In this document: positions 36,306 through 44,854 of the stretch, one piece after another
How positions within the stretch are numbered: position 1 is the first letter of the stretch
How the letters are laid out: every line of letters begins with the position of its first letter
Assembly (NCBI GenBank): GCA_951813535.1
Contig: OX638345.1
Location: 1,981,158-2,045,157 of the forward strand
Direction of reading: 5' to 3'
DNA: 64,000 nt
From: an uncultured Dehalococcoidia bacterium
Lineage (GTDB): Bacteria > Chloroflexota > Dehalococcoidia > Lucifugimonadales > UBA3495
Notes under the pieces: model-generated
Told to the model about the DNA's origin: nothing
Seen by the model: only the letters and a program-made list of their open reading frames with translations
Database searches by the model: none
Program-made: the position numbers and the translations under genes

Positions 36306-36881
36306 TCAGTTCCGGTTTTGCCAGATGTAGTATGGGTCCAGGGATTCATCCGTCATCGTCTCGCCGAGAGCTTCACCCGAGGCCGGAAACGCCTTGCTTT
36401 CCTGCTCGATCAGCCGGCTCAATTCCTTGGACCACCGGTCAACGTCCGCGCTGTCCAACTTGCCCGACAGCATCTCCGAAAATCCCGTTACCACCTGGTC
36501 GGTCGGAATTGCCAGCGTCGGCCCCGATATGACGAACACGACCACTTCGGGCATGTTGTTTTCGTCGTGGTAGTCCACTCCGAGGCGCTCGAGGATGTAA
36601 TGCATCGCAACCCCGCGCACGATATCGTCCACTTGATTGGGCAGGTGCATCAGGTGCAGGAACGGCCGATCCCCGCCCTCGCGCAGGGCGCTGGCGAATT
36701 CGCTCTCCACCGTCCGATAGTATTCGTCATTGAACACTTCCTCCGTCGACAGCAATCTGACCTCCGCCGACGGCCCCCGGGTGTCGACCACCACGAATTC
36801 CTTCAGGTGCGGAAAGATGGCCAGGGTGATATCGGGATACCTGCCGTTGGGAAGCGGCCCGCCGCTAAGTTCCTGGAACAA
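36306..36881 (-). CDS. Unknown conserved-looking protein
   Basis: A 191-residue soluble protein with no motif that I recognise. It has a beta-rich first third (ITLAIFPHLKEFVVVDTRG), a helix with ...FLHLMHLPNQVDDIVRGVAMHYILERLG, and a strand VVVFVISGPTLAIPTD. It lies 9 bases ahead of the LLM oxidoreductase gene on the same strand and is probably in its operon. Confidence 0.55.
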   Translation of the reverse strand: MFQELSGGPLPNGRYPDITLAIFPHLKEFVVVDTRGPSAEVRLLSTEEVFNDEYYRTVESEFASALREGGDRPFLHLMHLPNQVDDIVRGVAMHYILERLGVDYHDENNMPEVVVFVISGPTLAIPTDQVVTGFSEMLSGKLDSADVDRWSKELSRLIEQESKAFPASGEALGETMTDESLDPYYIWQNRN

Positions 36882-36950
36882 GGTCGTGCTCCTTGCGGCT
36901 GATCCGGCCCGACTTTTCGCGGTTTCGGAGAAGGTTGACCGATCGTGGTG

Positions 36951-37712
36951 TCAGCCGGTGATCAAATCTCGTATCGCCGCTGCTACGCCCGAAAGGTCGT
37001 CGACCTCGGCGTCGGCTTTGCTGTCCGGGTCGTCCGGGTCCGCTGGTTCGTAGAAACCGCGAATCCAGACGGATTTCATTCCCACCCGGTTGGCCCCGAC
37101 CACGTCGTTGCTGACGTGGTCGCCAACGTGGATGGAGTTCGCCGGGCTCGAACGCAAAGCCCCGATGGTCATCAGGAAAATCTCGTCGGAAGGCTTGGCC
37201 AGCAACACCTCGTCGGAAAAGGTCATCGTCTGGAAATATTCCGCCACCCCATGTTGCTCCAGAAATTGCCGGAACGTATATCCCGGCGTCATGCCGGTAT
37301 TCGATATCAGGCCAATCCGCAGTCCCATCTCCCGAACCGATTTTAGGGTTTCGTGCGTTGCGTCGTGGAACCGCGGCGGATAGTCAAAAAACGACTCCGC
37401 GTACACCCTCTCGATCTCGGCGACCGTCGGCTCGGGCAGACGCCCGACCAGCCCTTCTTCGATCAGGTTGACGAATATCTCCACCTGCTCGCGGAAGCTC
37501 ACGTCCGCGTTGTCGTTCCGAACCGCCCGGCACGCTCGATAGCACGCCCGGTAGGCCTCACGGATATGGTCCGGATCGTGGTGGATGCCCTGATCCGCCA
37601 GCAGATTGCGGGCGCCATCCAGGCGAACCTGGGCTCGCTGGAGACCCAGTTCCCGGTTGTCCAGGATCAGCGTCTGCCACAGGTCGAAAGTTACGGCGTT
37701 AATCGTAGCCAC
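36951..37712 (-). CDS. HAD-superfamily hydrolase
   Basis: A 253-residue HAD protein. Motif I is DLWQT (D10-T14), with Trp in place of the second Asp, a variant found in some haloacid-dehalogenase-like members. Motif II is LISNTG, motif III K in LLAKPSDEIF, motif IV HVGDHVSNDVVGA. A helical cap follows motif I. Substrate unknown. Confidence 0.85.
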   Translation of the reverse strand: MATINAVTFDLWQTLILDNRELGLQRAQVRLDGARNLLADQGIHHDPDHIREAYRACYRACRAVRNDNADVSFREQVEIFVNLIEEGLVGRLPEPTVAEIERVYAESFFDYPPRFHDATHETLKSVREMGLRIGLISNTGMTPGYTFRQFLEQHGVAEYFQTMTFSDEVLLAKPSDEIFLMTIGALRSSPANSIHVGDHVSNDVVGANRVGMKSVWIRGFYEPADPDDPDSKADAEVDDLSGVAAAIRDLITG

Positions 37713-37767
37713 TTCGTTTGAAATTCCTCCCGCGTTGGGAGTTTCGTGCCTTATTCGGGAAACGGGA

Positions 37768-39180
37768 CTAAAGCGGAGGTCGCCGGGCGTGCCAGTCCGT
37801 TGCTTGCTGGTACGCGTATGCGGCCCGCAGGACCGTCAGTTCGTCAAAGTTTCGGCCCGCCAGGTGCAGCCCCACCGGCAACCCGTCCGGCCCAAATCCG
37901 CACGGCACCGAAATCGCCGGCGACCCGGTGATGTTGTAAACCCGCGTGTACTTGGTCAGCATCGGCACCGCTGGCAACGCCTCGCCGCCGATTTCGATTC
38001 GCCTTTCCAGGATCTGCGGAGCCGTTACGGGCTCCACCGGCCCGGCCAGGAGGTCGACGTTTTCCAGCAGACCGGCCACCTGCTGGCAGAAAACCTGTCT
38101 CGCCTGCTGCGCCCTCAGGTACTCCGTCGCCGAGATAAAGAGGCCTTCCTCCAGCCGATCACGTACCTGCGGATACATCTTGTCGCCGTCGCTCAACAGG
38201 ACGTCCCGATGGGCGGCCGTGGCCTCGGCGCTGAGGATGGCATTGCTGATGGGCTGGGCGTACTCGTACATCGGCAGCGAAACGTCCACGATCTCCGCGC
38301 CCAGTTCGCCCAGCATGGTGATCGCCTGATGCGTCAATGTCGCCACGGCGGGGTCGATTTCCGTTTCGAAATATTCCTTTACCACGCCGATGCGTAAGCC
38401 GCGAATATCGCCGGTCAGCGCCGCGGTGTAGTCTGGGACCGGCGCGTCCGACGTGGCGTGATCCCGAGGATCGCGTCCGGCGATGACGTTCATGGTCAGC
38501 GCCGCGTCTTCTACGGTTCTGACCATCGGCCCGGGATGGTCCAGGCACCAGGACAACGGCGTCAATCCGGCCCGGCTCACCCGCCCGTAGGTCGGTTTCA
38601 GCCCCACTATCCCGCACAGCGCGGCGGGTATCCGCACGCTTCCGCCGGTGTCGGTGCCCATCGTGATGGTGCACTGTCCGGCCGCCGCCGCGGATCCGCT
38701 TCCGCCGCTGGAACCACCGGTGATTCGCTCCGGGTTCCACGGGTTGTGCATGTGACCGTAATCGCCGTTCTCGCCCGTTGGCCCAAACGCGAATGGATGC
38801 ATGTTCAGCTTGCCCAGCAGTATCGCGCCGGCTTGGCCGAACCGGGTGGCAACCGTACAGTCTTCTTCGGGAACAAAGTTGTCGTAGATCCGTGTCCCCG
38901 ACGTGGTCTTCACTCCCGCCGTGTTGAACAGGTCCTTCAACCCCACGGGAATGCCATGCAGTGGCCCGCGGTAATTTCCCCGGCCAATCTCGTCCTCTGC
39001 ACGCCTCGCCGCTTCCCTGGCCTGTTCCGGAATCAGGGTGATGAAGGAATTGAGGGTGGGTTCGGTAGCTTCGATCCGTGTGAGGCACGCGCCCACAACC
39101 TCCACGGGAGAAACCTCGCGGCTGCGGATCAAGCCGGACAATTCCCAGGCCGACATGTAGTGGAGTTCGTCGCCGGCCAT
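37768..39180 (-). CDS. Amidase-signature enzyme (GatA-like)
   Basis: A 470-residue amidase with the Ser-cisSer-Lys triad: K82 (GIPVGLKDLF), S157 and S181 (GGSSGGSGSAAAAG... GTDTGGSVR). It is close to GatA in the core, but no gatB is seen. The small GatC-like gene just upstream (3-base gap) suggests a two-subunit amidase, like AtzE/AtzG, rather than tRNA amidotransferase. Substrate unknown. Confidence 0.88.
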   Translation of the reverse strand: MAGDELHYMSAWELSGLIRSREVSPVEVVGACLTRIEATEPTLNSFITLIPEQAREAARRAEDEIGRGNYRGPLHGIPVGLKDLFNTAGVKTTSGTRIYDNFVPEEDCTVATRFGQAGAILLGKLNMHPFAFGPTGENGDYGHMHNPWNPERITGGSSGGSGSAAAAGQCTITMGTDTGGSVRIPAALCGIVGLKPTYGRVSRAGLTPLSWCLDHPGPMVRTVEDAALTMNVIAGRDPRDHATSDAPVPDYTAALTGDIRGLRIGVVKEYFETEIDPAVATLTHQAITMLGELGAEIVDVSLPMYEYAQPISNAILSAEATAAHRDVLLSDGDKMYPQVRDRLEEGLFISATEYLRAQQARQVFCQQVAGLLENVDLLAGPVEPVTAPQILERRIEIGGEALPAVPMLTKYTRVYNITGSPAISVPCGFGPDGLPVGLHLAGRNFDELTVLRAAYAYQQATDWHARRPPL

Positions 39181-39183
39181 GGC

Positions 39184-39414
39184 CTAACCTCCAGTTCCTG
39201 CGCTGGGTTCTCGATGCGTCGACGGGATGAATGCCGAAGGAGCCTCGGCGCCGGACACGTCGATCTCGTAAAGACGCGCCAACCCCTCACGCATCAGGGC
39301 CACCCGCCGCGCCAGGTCTTGGGCTCGTTCCTCATCTGACACGTCCAGACCCAACGCCTGGGCCATGCGCAGGAACCCTTCTCCAAACCCTGGTGAATCG
39401 GAAGCTGTGGACAT
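39184..39414 (-). CDS. GatC/AtzG-like small subunit partner of the amidase
   Basis: A 76-residue protein: FLRMAQALGLDVSDEERAQDLARRVALMREGLARLYEIDVSGAEAPSAFIP. The helical hairpin plus the D-x-x--EP/AP tail is that of GatC-like or AtzG-like subunits, which wrap around the amidase. I chose ATG 39414 because GGGGAGAG is just upstream; a longer frame to 39486 would cross the promoter. It begins the amidase operon. Confidence 0.65.
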   Translation of the reverse strand: MSTASDSPGFGEGFLRMAQALGLDVSDEERAQDLARRVALMREGLARLYEIDVSGAEAPSAFIPSTHREPSAGTGG

Positions 39415-39465
39415 TCGCTCTCCCCGCAACATCGTCGCTATCTGCTGTCCCGGCGGGCGTGCGCA

Positions 39466-39494
39466 ATTATGGCCCAACGAGCCCAAGTTGGCAA
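39466..39494 (-). promoter_or_regulatory. Sigma-70 promoter for the GatC-like/amidase operon
   Basis: On the minus strand, TTGCCA (39494-39489), 17-base spacer, CATAAT (39471-39466). The IS target duplication starts 8 bases upstream of this -35. Confidence 0.6.
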
Positions 39495-39502
39495 ATCGGA
39501 CC

Positions 39503-39512
39503 GGTGCGCCGA
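39503..39512. repeat. Left target-site duplication of the IS
   Basis: GGTGCGCCGA, identical to the copy at 40743-40752. Ten bases fits the ISAs1 family. Confidence 0.95.
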
Positions 39513-39530
39513 CAGGGCAATCGCATTTCA
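39513..39530 (+). repeat. Left terminal inverted repeat of the IS
   Basis: CAGGGCAATCGCATTTCA, an exact inverted match to 40725-40742. Confidence 0.97.
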
Positions 39531-39593
39531 GATTATTCTAAAAATCGGGCTAAAGTGTTGCCACGATCTGATTGTCTGAGGTGCGTGGTGGAG

Positions 39594-40727
39594 ATGGACA
39601 ATGTACCGCTTTCGATTGCCGAACGGTTTGGAATGCTGGAAGACCCGAGAACCGGACATGCCAAAAGGCATGAGTTGCTGGACATCATCGTCATCACTCT
39701 TTGCGCGGTGATCTGTTGCGCCGACAACTGGGTGGAGATTGAGGAGTTCGGTAAAGCCAAGGAGGATTGGTTCCGCCGCTTCTTGCAGTTGCCAAACGGC
39801 ATACCCTCCCACGACACCTTTGGTCGGGTGTTTGGTCTGCTGGACCCGGAGCAGTTTTCGGCCTGTTTCATGGACTGGGTACGCTCGGTGAGTGAACTGG
39901 CCCAGGGTGAGGTGGTGGCGATAGATGGCAAGACCCTGCGGGGTTGCCATGACCGGGCCAACGGCCGAGGTGCGCTGCATATGGTCAGCGCGTGGGCCAC
40001 CGAGAACCGGATGGTGTTGGGACAGACCCGCACCGAGGCCCATTCCAACGAGATCACGGCGATACCGGAACTGCTCAAGGTGTTGGAACTGAAGGGTTGC
40101 CTGGTGACGATAGACGCCATGGGCTGCCAGAGGAACATCGCCCAGCAGGTGGTGCAGGGGGGCGCTGACTACCTGCTGGCGGTGAAGGCCAACCAGGGAG
40201 AGTTGCACCAGAACATCAAGGACCTGTTCGCCTGCTGTGAGCGTGTAGGATGGGATGGTGTGGCTTACAGCCACCACCAACAGGTGGGCAAAGACCACGG
40301 CCGGCTGGAACGGCGGGAGTGCTGGGCGATCACCGACCCAGAGGAACTGACCTACGTGGACCCCCAGCGCCAATGGGCCAGCCTGGGCGCGGTGGCCCGG
40401 GTCAGCTACCGACGGGACGCTACCACCGATGCCCCAACCGATACCCGCTACTACATCTGCAGCTATCCGGCGGACGCGGCCACGCTGCTGGCATCGGCCA
40501 GAAGCCACTGGAGCATCGAGAACAGCCTGCACTGGGTGCTGGACGTGGCCTTCGACGAGGACCACAGCCGAGTGAGGACCGGCCACGCTGACCAGAACCT
40601 GGCAGTGATCAGGCACTTGGCACTGAACCTGCTCAAGCAGGAACGCACCGCCAAAGTCGGCATCAAGGCCAAACGCAAAAAAGCCGGATGGGACTTCGAT
40701 TACCTGCTCAAAGTCCTATCCCTGTGA
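39594..40727 (+). CDS. ISAs1-family DDE transposase
   Basis: A 377-residue transposase. The N-terminal region (DPRTGHAKRHELLDIIVITLCAVICCADNW) is the family domain. Catalytic residues are D111 (AIDGKTLRG), D174 (TIDAMGCQ) and E309 (HWSIENSLHWVLDVAF). The stop codon lies inside the right terminal repeat. I set the start at ATG 39594; a longer open frame upstream runs out of the IS and is not used. Confidence 0.95.
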   Translation: MDNVPLSIAERFGMLEDPRTGHAKRHELLDIIVITLCAVICCADNWVEIEEFGKAKEDWFRRFLQLPNGIPSHDTFGRVFGLLDPEQFSACFMDWVRSVSELAQGEVVAIDGKTLRGCHDRANGRGALHMVSAWATENRMVLGQTRTEAHSNEITAIPELLKVLELKGCLVTIDAMGCQRNIAQQVVQGGADYLLAVKANQGELHQNIKDLFACCERVGWDGVAYSHHQQVGKDHGRLERRECWAITDPEELTYVDPQRQWASLGAVARVSYRRDATTDAPTDTRYYICSYPADAATLLASARSHWSIENSLHWVLDVAFDEDHSRVRTGHADQNLAVIRHLALNLLKQERTAKVGIKAKRKKAGWDFDYLLKVLSL

Positions 40728-40742
40728 AATGCGATTGCCCTG
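40725..40742 (-). repeat. Right terminal inverted repeat of the IS
   Basis: TGAAATGCGATTGCCCTG, exact complement of the left end. It contains the transposase stop codon. Confidence 0.97.
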
Positions 40743-40752
40743 GGTGCGCCGA
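40743..40752. repeat. Right target-site duplication of the IS
   Basis: GGTGCGCCGA, identical to 39503-39512. Confidence 0.95.
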
Positions 40753-40844
40753 CGGGTCCGACGAACGGTGCCCAATCCGCCCCAAAATGCCTGTACTCTA
40801 TACTGCGTCGCCCTACCTTGGGCTCCATCCACGATGACGTTGTC

Positions 40845-41612
40845 ATGATGCAATCGTTCTGCAGCCATTGCGGCGCCGCGCTTTGCCCCGGCGCACCCGA
40901 ATGTCCCGGGTGCCAGGCAGTCTTGACTGCTGCTCCCGTTCCATCCGATACCCGCTCATGGGGTATCTGGCAACCCGCCCTGGGGTTGATGGTGCTCGTG
41001 CCCTCCGCGGTGCTGATCGCGTCTTTGGCCTTGCTGATCCCCCTCGCCGTTGCCGCCGTCGTTTCCGCGACCGTGCTGGGCATCCTCCAGGTTGTTCTCG
41101 TGTGGCTCCTGGGCATCCGCGCCTGGCCGCCCCCGTTGGCCCTGATCGGGTTCACCAGTCCTCGCACTTCGCGCCTCATCACACCGATGCTTGCCGTGGC
41201 CGCGCTGATCTGCAGCCTCGGTTTCGCCCAGCTGTACACCATGGCCGCGATGGCGGTGGGTTGGGACTTCCTCATGCCTCCCGAACTGCCGGATGGCCTG
41301 CTGCTCCCCGGAGGTTGGGTGATCGTCAGCGCCGTGGCCCTGGCGGCCTGGACACCGGTTGCGGAGGAGGTGTTCTTCCGTGGATTCATCCTGCGCGGTC
41401 TCGCCAACCGCTGGGGTTTCGCGCCCGCCATCGTCGTGTCGGCCGCGGTGTTCTCCGCCCTGCACCTGTCTCCGGCGTTGCTGTTGCCGGTTTTCGTCAC
41501 GGGCCTGCTGCTGGGTTTCCTGTACCGACGGACCGGCTCGCTTTGGCCCTGCATCGCGGTGCACGCTGCCCAAAACCTGGTGGCCGTGCTCGGCGCATCG
41601 TTGGGTCTGTAG
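40845..41612 (+). CDS. CPBP (CAAX-type) intramembrane protease with zinc ribbon
   Basis: A 255-residue membrane protein. The N-terminus has a zinc-ribbon-like pattern FCSHCGA...CPGCQ (C6, C9, C20, C23). Then come several TM segments and the CPBP motifs: EEVFFRGF (catalytic Glu pair and Arg), FSALHL (His) and an HAAQN late in the last helix. Family members process prenylated proteins or peptides, or act as immunity proteins. Start could be ATG 40845 or 40848, or TTG 40818. Confidence 0.85.
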   Translation: MMQSFCSHCGAALCPGAPECPGCQAVLTAAPVPSDTRSWGIWQPALGLMVLVPSAVLIASLALLIPLAVAAVVSATVLGILQVVLVWLLGIRAWPPPLALIGFTSPRTSRLITPMLAVAALICSLGFAQLYTMAAMAVGWDFLMPPELPDGLLLPGGWVIVSAVALAAWTPVAEEVFFRGFILRGLANRWGFAPAIVVSAAVFSALHLSPALLLPVFVTGLLLGFLYRRTGSLWPCIAVHAAQNLVAVLGASLGL

Positions 41613-41746
41613 GCCGTGGGACCCTATCCGCTCCGATGCGTCGGACCCGGGTGCGCATCCTGTCCTCGGCTGGGTTGCGCTGTCTGGACACCCGCCGGCC
41701 CGTAGGATAGGCTAGTTGCAATCCCACCCAATCTCGAGTGCCGAAT

Positions 41747-42565
41747 ATGTCAACGTCCACTGCAACCCGATCGGACCGCATCGCCGCCAAGTTCGCCTCC
41801 GTCAAGGCTGAGGGGCGTCCTGGCCTCGTGGTGTTCGTCACCGTCGGTCACCCGTACAAGGACGCCGCCCTGGACGTGGTGCCGCGGCTGGTCGAGGCCG
41901 GCGCCGACGCCATCGAGCTGGGCATCCCGTTCAGCGATCCCATCGGCGAAGGTCCGGTGATCCAGGCGTCCAGCTTTGTGGCTTTGCAAAACGGGGTTAC
42001 CGCTCAGGATTGCCTGGACACCGCGGCGGCCCTTCGCCCCCGGATCGGCGACACGCCCATCATCCTGATGGGGTACTACAATCCGGTGATGTCCTTTGGC
42101 TTAAAGGAGTTTGCCGCCGCGTGCTCTGAGGCTACCGTCGACGGCCTGATCATCGTCGATCTCCCCGGCTCGGAGGCGGAATCTCTCGTGTCCGAACTCG
42201 ACCCCTACGGCGTCCGTCTGATCCCGTTGCTAGCTCCGACCAGCACCGATGACAGCATCGAGCGATTCGTCGCTCTGGGTGGCGGCTTCGTCTACTGCAC
42301 CAGCGTCGTTGGGATAACCGGAGCCCGTTCCGAGGTGTCCGAGCGTGGTCTGGATCTCGTCGACCGCGTCCGCCAGCGCACCGACCTTCCCATCACGGTT
42401 GGGTTCGGCATCTCCAGCCGTCAGCACGTGCTGGATGTTGGCGAACGAGCCGATGCCGCGGCGGTCGGCAGCATGCTGGTGCGCGCCCTGGCAGATGGGC
42501 CCGATGAAAAGGCGGCGGATCGTGGGGCCAGCGTCGTCTCGGAACTCGCGGGACGGTCCCTGTAG
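41747..42565 (+). CDS. trpA: Tryptophan synthase alpha-chain homologue with Glu in place of the catalytic Asp
   Basis: A 272-residue TIM barrel of the TrpA family: E57 (catalytic Glu49 equivalent) in IELGIPFSDP, GYYNPVMSFG, LLAPTSTDDSI, GITGARSEVS and VGFGISSR. The position of the second catalytic acid (Asp60 of Salmonella) is Glu68 (SDPIGEGP instead of SDPLADGP). The usual P-D-LPPEE segment reads IIVDLPGSEA. No trpB is adjacent. It may be a true alpha chain at a detached locus or an indole-glycerol-phosphate lyase-like variant. GAGTG precedes ATG 41747; GTG 41738 is the other start. Confidence 0.85.
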   Translation: MSTSTATRSDRIAAKFASVKAEGRPGLVVFVTVGHPYKDAALDVVPRLVEAGADAIELGIPFSDPIGEGPVIQASSFVALQNGVTAQDCLDTAAALRPRIGDTPIILMGYYNPVMSFGLKEFAAACSEATVDGLIIVDLPGSEAESLVSELDPYGVRLIPLLAPTSTDDSIERFVALGGGFVYCTSVVGITGARSEVSERGLDLVDRVRQRTDLPITVGFGISSRQHVLDVGERADAAAVGSMLVRALADGPDEKAADRGASVVSELAGRSL

Positions 42566-42871
42566 GCTCAGCTCGCATCGCCCCGGGCCGGTTTCGGCAA
42601 CAATCAGCGGGTGTTGCCTATCTCCGTGGCGCGTACCCGGTTGCGGTAGTCGGTCAAAAAGCGTCCGCCTCCCCGTCTGATGATCGGGCTACCAAACGCC
42701 GTTCCCGCCGGTTCGGCCGGCCGTGCCTCTCCCGTCGGACGATTGCATCCCGTGTTCAGACCGGGATACCGCACTTGGGTTGCGAGTATTCCCTTGCCAC
42801 ATCCGATCCATCTCTGCGTCTCTTCGCCGCGTCCGGGAACGCCTCAGCCGGTCTCCGTGGCCCGTTTTTTC
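42566..42871. other. Convergent intergenic region without recognised gene
   Basis: About 306 bases between trpA and the GMC gene. A 68-codon open frame inside (42680-42886) is Pro/Arg-rich with no ribosome site and is not supported. GCCGGT and ACCGGC near 42848-42885 could form a weak stem. No clear terminator with U-run was found. Confidence 0.5.
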
Positions 42872-44494
42872 TTACCGGCCGGCTAGCATAAAGTCTGCCA
42901 CGCGTTCGGCTACCATTATCACCGCCGGGTTGATGGGCGCGCGCACGAGGTCGGGCATGATCGACGCATCAACGACGTGCAACCCTTCCATGCCATGCAC
43001 CTTCCCAAACTGGTCCACTACCGCCAGTGGGTCTTGGGACGGTCCCATTTTGCAGGTGCAGGAAATATGCGAGTAAGTGGTCGCTTCCCGCAGCAGCCAT
43101 TGGTCCAGGGCGTCGTCGCTCGCCAGGTCCCGGTCCTCGGGTTCGATGCGTTTGCCCAGCAGCGGCGCCAGTTCGCTTCGCCCGGCCAAGTCCAGCGCCA
43201 GACGAACACCGGCCCTCAGCCGCGCTCTGTCAAAGGGTTCCGCCAGGTAGTTGTAGTGCATTGCCGGTTGCACCCGGTGGTCGGGTGAGGTGAGCGTCAA
43301 TTGTCCCTGGCTTTCGGGCAGCAGCAGCGCGACCATCATCTCGATGTGCCGGCTGGCGGGATCACCCGTCTCGGGCGGCGCACTTTCGCTGGAGCTCGTC
43401 GACGCAGTTCCCTTGACCCGAGGGGCGACCAGGGCGGAAATGCTGATCCCCAGGTCGTTTCTCAAATGGGAACCGGGAGCAGTCAGCCGGAGCGCCGCGC
43501 CGCCTGTTCCGCGGTTGGAGGGAGCGCCAAAACCGTCTCCGACTTCCCAGCTGACGTATGCCTTGGGGTGATCTTTCAGGTTCCGTCCCACGCCGGGGAT
43601 GTCCTGGACGACCGGAATGCCCAGGCTCTCCAGTTGGCCGGCCGGTCCCACGCCGGAGAGCAGCAGCAGATGGGGTGAGCCCACCGCGCCGGCGCTGAGG
43701 ATGATCTGCTCGGCTTCAACGGTGAAGGTCTGACCGCCGCTTTCCACCAGTAGACCGGTCGCACGCTTGCCATGAAACACGACCCGGTGAACCTGGCAAT
43801 CGGATCGCACCGTCAGGTTGAGTCGATGGCGGGCCTGGCTCAGGTAACCCAGGGCGGTGCTGAACCTGACCCCGTTGTGATTGTTGGTCACCCCTGGCCC
43901 GACCCCATTCGAATCCGGATGGTTGTGGTCGTTAGCTTCGGCGAAACCGCTGGCGCGGCAGGCGTTGAAGAAGGCCTTTTGGGCGGCGTCCCAAGCCTCC
44001 GGGTCGGAATGGTGCACGAAGATGGGTCCGTCGGAGCCATGATAGTCGCCGTCCCGGTCAACGTCCGTTTCCAGCTTGCGAAAGAAGGGAAGGACCTTTT
44101 CGAAACTCCACTCGTCGTTGCCCCGAGACGCCCAGGCGTCGAAATCCTCGGGAACCCCGCGGTAAAAAGCTGATGAATTGATGGCGCTGGAGCCGCCGGT
44201 AACCCTGCCTCGAGGCACCAACATCGGCGGCGCCAACTCGGTTGCGGTTGCCGTGAACTGCCAGTTGTGTCGACTGGTGGTCAAAGAGACCGGATGGCCG
44301 CCGGCCGTTCGAGCCGCGGGCGGTACCGGAGCCGCGCTGAACCCGAATTTCAGTTCGTCGGGCAGTCGATCAAAATCCGGATAGTCCGGACCGGCTTCCA
44401 ACAGCAGCACGGACCGGTTCGGATCCTCAGATAGTCGGGCCGCCAGCACGGAACCGGCGGAGCCGGCCCCCACAATTGCCACATCGTATTTCAT
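42872..44494 (-). CDS. GMC-family FAD oxidoreductase (choline dehydrogenase-like)
   Basis: A 540-residue flavoenzyme: YDVAIVGAGSAGSVLAARLSED (FAD Rossmann), LLLEAGPDYPD, RGRVTGGSSAINSSAFYRG, and the catalytic region THSHISCTCKMGP-type (TYSHISCTCKMG) with INPAVIMVAERVADFML at the end. It oxidises an alcohol of unknown identity. I chose ATG 44494, with GAGG nine bases upstream; a longer frame begins with an unlikely 31-residue extension. Confidence 0.92.
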   Translation of the reverse strand: MKYDVAIVGAGSAGSVLAARLSEDPNRSVLLLEAGPDYPDFDRLPDELKFGFSAAPVPPAARTAGGHPVSLTTSRHNWQFTATATELAPPMLVPRGRVTGGSSAINSSAFYRGVPEDFDAWASRGNDEWSFEKVLPFFRKLETDVDRDGDYHGSDGPIFVHHSDPEAWDAAQKAFFNACRASGFAEANDHNHPDSNGVGPGVTNNHNGVRFSTALGYLSQARHRLNLTVRSDCQVHRVVFHGKRATGLLVESGGQTFTVEAEQIILSAGAVGSPHLLLLSGVGPAGQLESLGIPVVQDIPGVGRNLKDHPKAYVSWEVGDGFGAPSNRGTGGAALRLTAPGSHLRNDLGISISALVAPRVKGTASTSSSESAPPETGDPASRHIEMMVALLLPESQGQLTLTSPDHRVQPAMHYNYLAEPFDRARLRAGVRLALDLAGRSELAPLLGKRIEPEDRDLASDDALDQWLLREATTYSHISCTCKMGPSQDPLAVVDQFGKVHGMEGLHVVDASIMPDLVRAPINPAVIMVAERVADFMLAGR

Positions 44495-44710
44495 GGTATT
44501 TGTCCTCGGGTTGAACTCGCTGCATTTAACATTGGAGGCGGAGCATTGAATGCGGACACGGTACCAATCGGCGAGCCTAAGGTTCAAGGGCCATCACTCG
44601 CCGTGATGCTCCCGAACCAGCGTCCGGCCGGCTAGTCCCGGCGGCCGACGCCGACGCATCCTGGTTCTGGCGATTACCAAAACCAGGTACAGATGACCCT
44701 ATGCGTCCCG

Positions 44711-44739
44711 TTGACAACCCGGTGTGACGGGAGTAGCAT
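44711..44739 (+). promoter_or_regulatory. Consensus promoter of the DAHP synthase leader
   Basis: TTGACA (44711-44716), 17-base spacer, TAGCAT (44734-44739). Transcription should start near 44746, only a few bases before the leader-peptide ATG at 44750, so the leader may be read as a leaderless or near-leaderless message. Bases 44495-44710 upstream hold no gene, only a 7-bp stem CCTGGTT/AACCAGG. Confidence 0.8.
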
Positions 44740-44749
44740 TTTCGGTGAA

Positions 44750-44854
44750 ATGAATACCGCCTGCCGCAAAATCGTGCCCGGGTATTATCGCCCGTTCTAC
44801 TTTTACGCTTACCGCAACACGGCCAGCGTAATCCCGGCGTGGGAAGCCCGATAA
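44750..44854 (+). CDS. Aromatic-rich leader peptide of the DAHP synthase attenuator (34 aa)
   Basis: The frame from ATG 44750 to TAA 44852-44854 encodes 34 residues. Codons 11-21 read GYYRPFYFYAY: five Tyr and two Phe within ten codons (12-21), and one Trp follows at 31. Such a density is the mark of attenuator leader peptides (as for pheA). It lies right after a consensus promoter and 24 bases before a terminator hairpin that is itself ahead of DAHP synthase, the first enzyme of aromatic amino-acid synthesis. No strong ribosome site (GGTGA directly before ATG), fitting near-leaderless initiation. Stalling at Tyr or Phe codons should favour read-through. Confidence 0.8.
   Translation: MNTACRKIVPGYYRPFYFYAYRNTASVIPAWEAR

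Larger units (their letters stand above)
39513..40742 (+). mobile_element. Intact ISAs1-family insertion sequence (1230 bp)
   Basis: Perfect 18-bp terminal inverted repeats, CAGGGCAATCGCATTTCA at 39513-39530 and its complement at 40725-40742, surround one transposase gene. Both flanks carry the identical 10-base direct repeat GGTGCGCCGA (39503-39512 and 40743-40752). Perfect repeats and an undamaged transposase indicate a recent insertion. Confidence 0.97.

Noticed and set aside
39231-39593. Upstream extension of the transposase frame
   Set aside because: It runs through the IS end and into the GatC-like gene; the family N-terminus starts at 39594.
42680-42886. 68-codon frame between trpA and the GMC gene
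   Set aside because: Pro/Arg-rich, no ribosome site, and it overlaps the end of the GMC gene.
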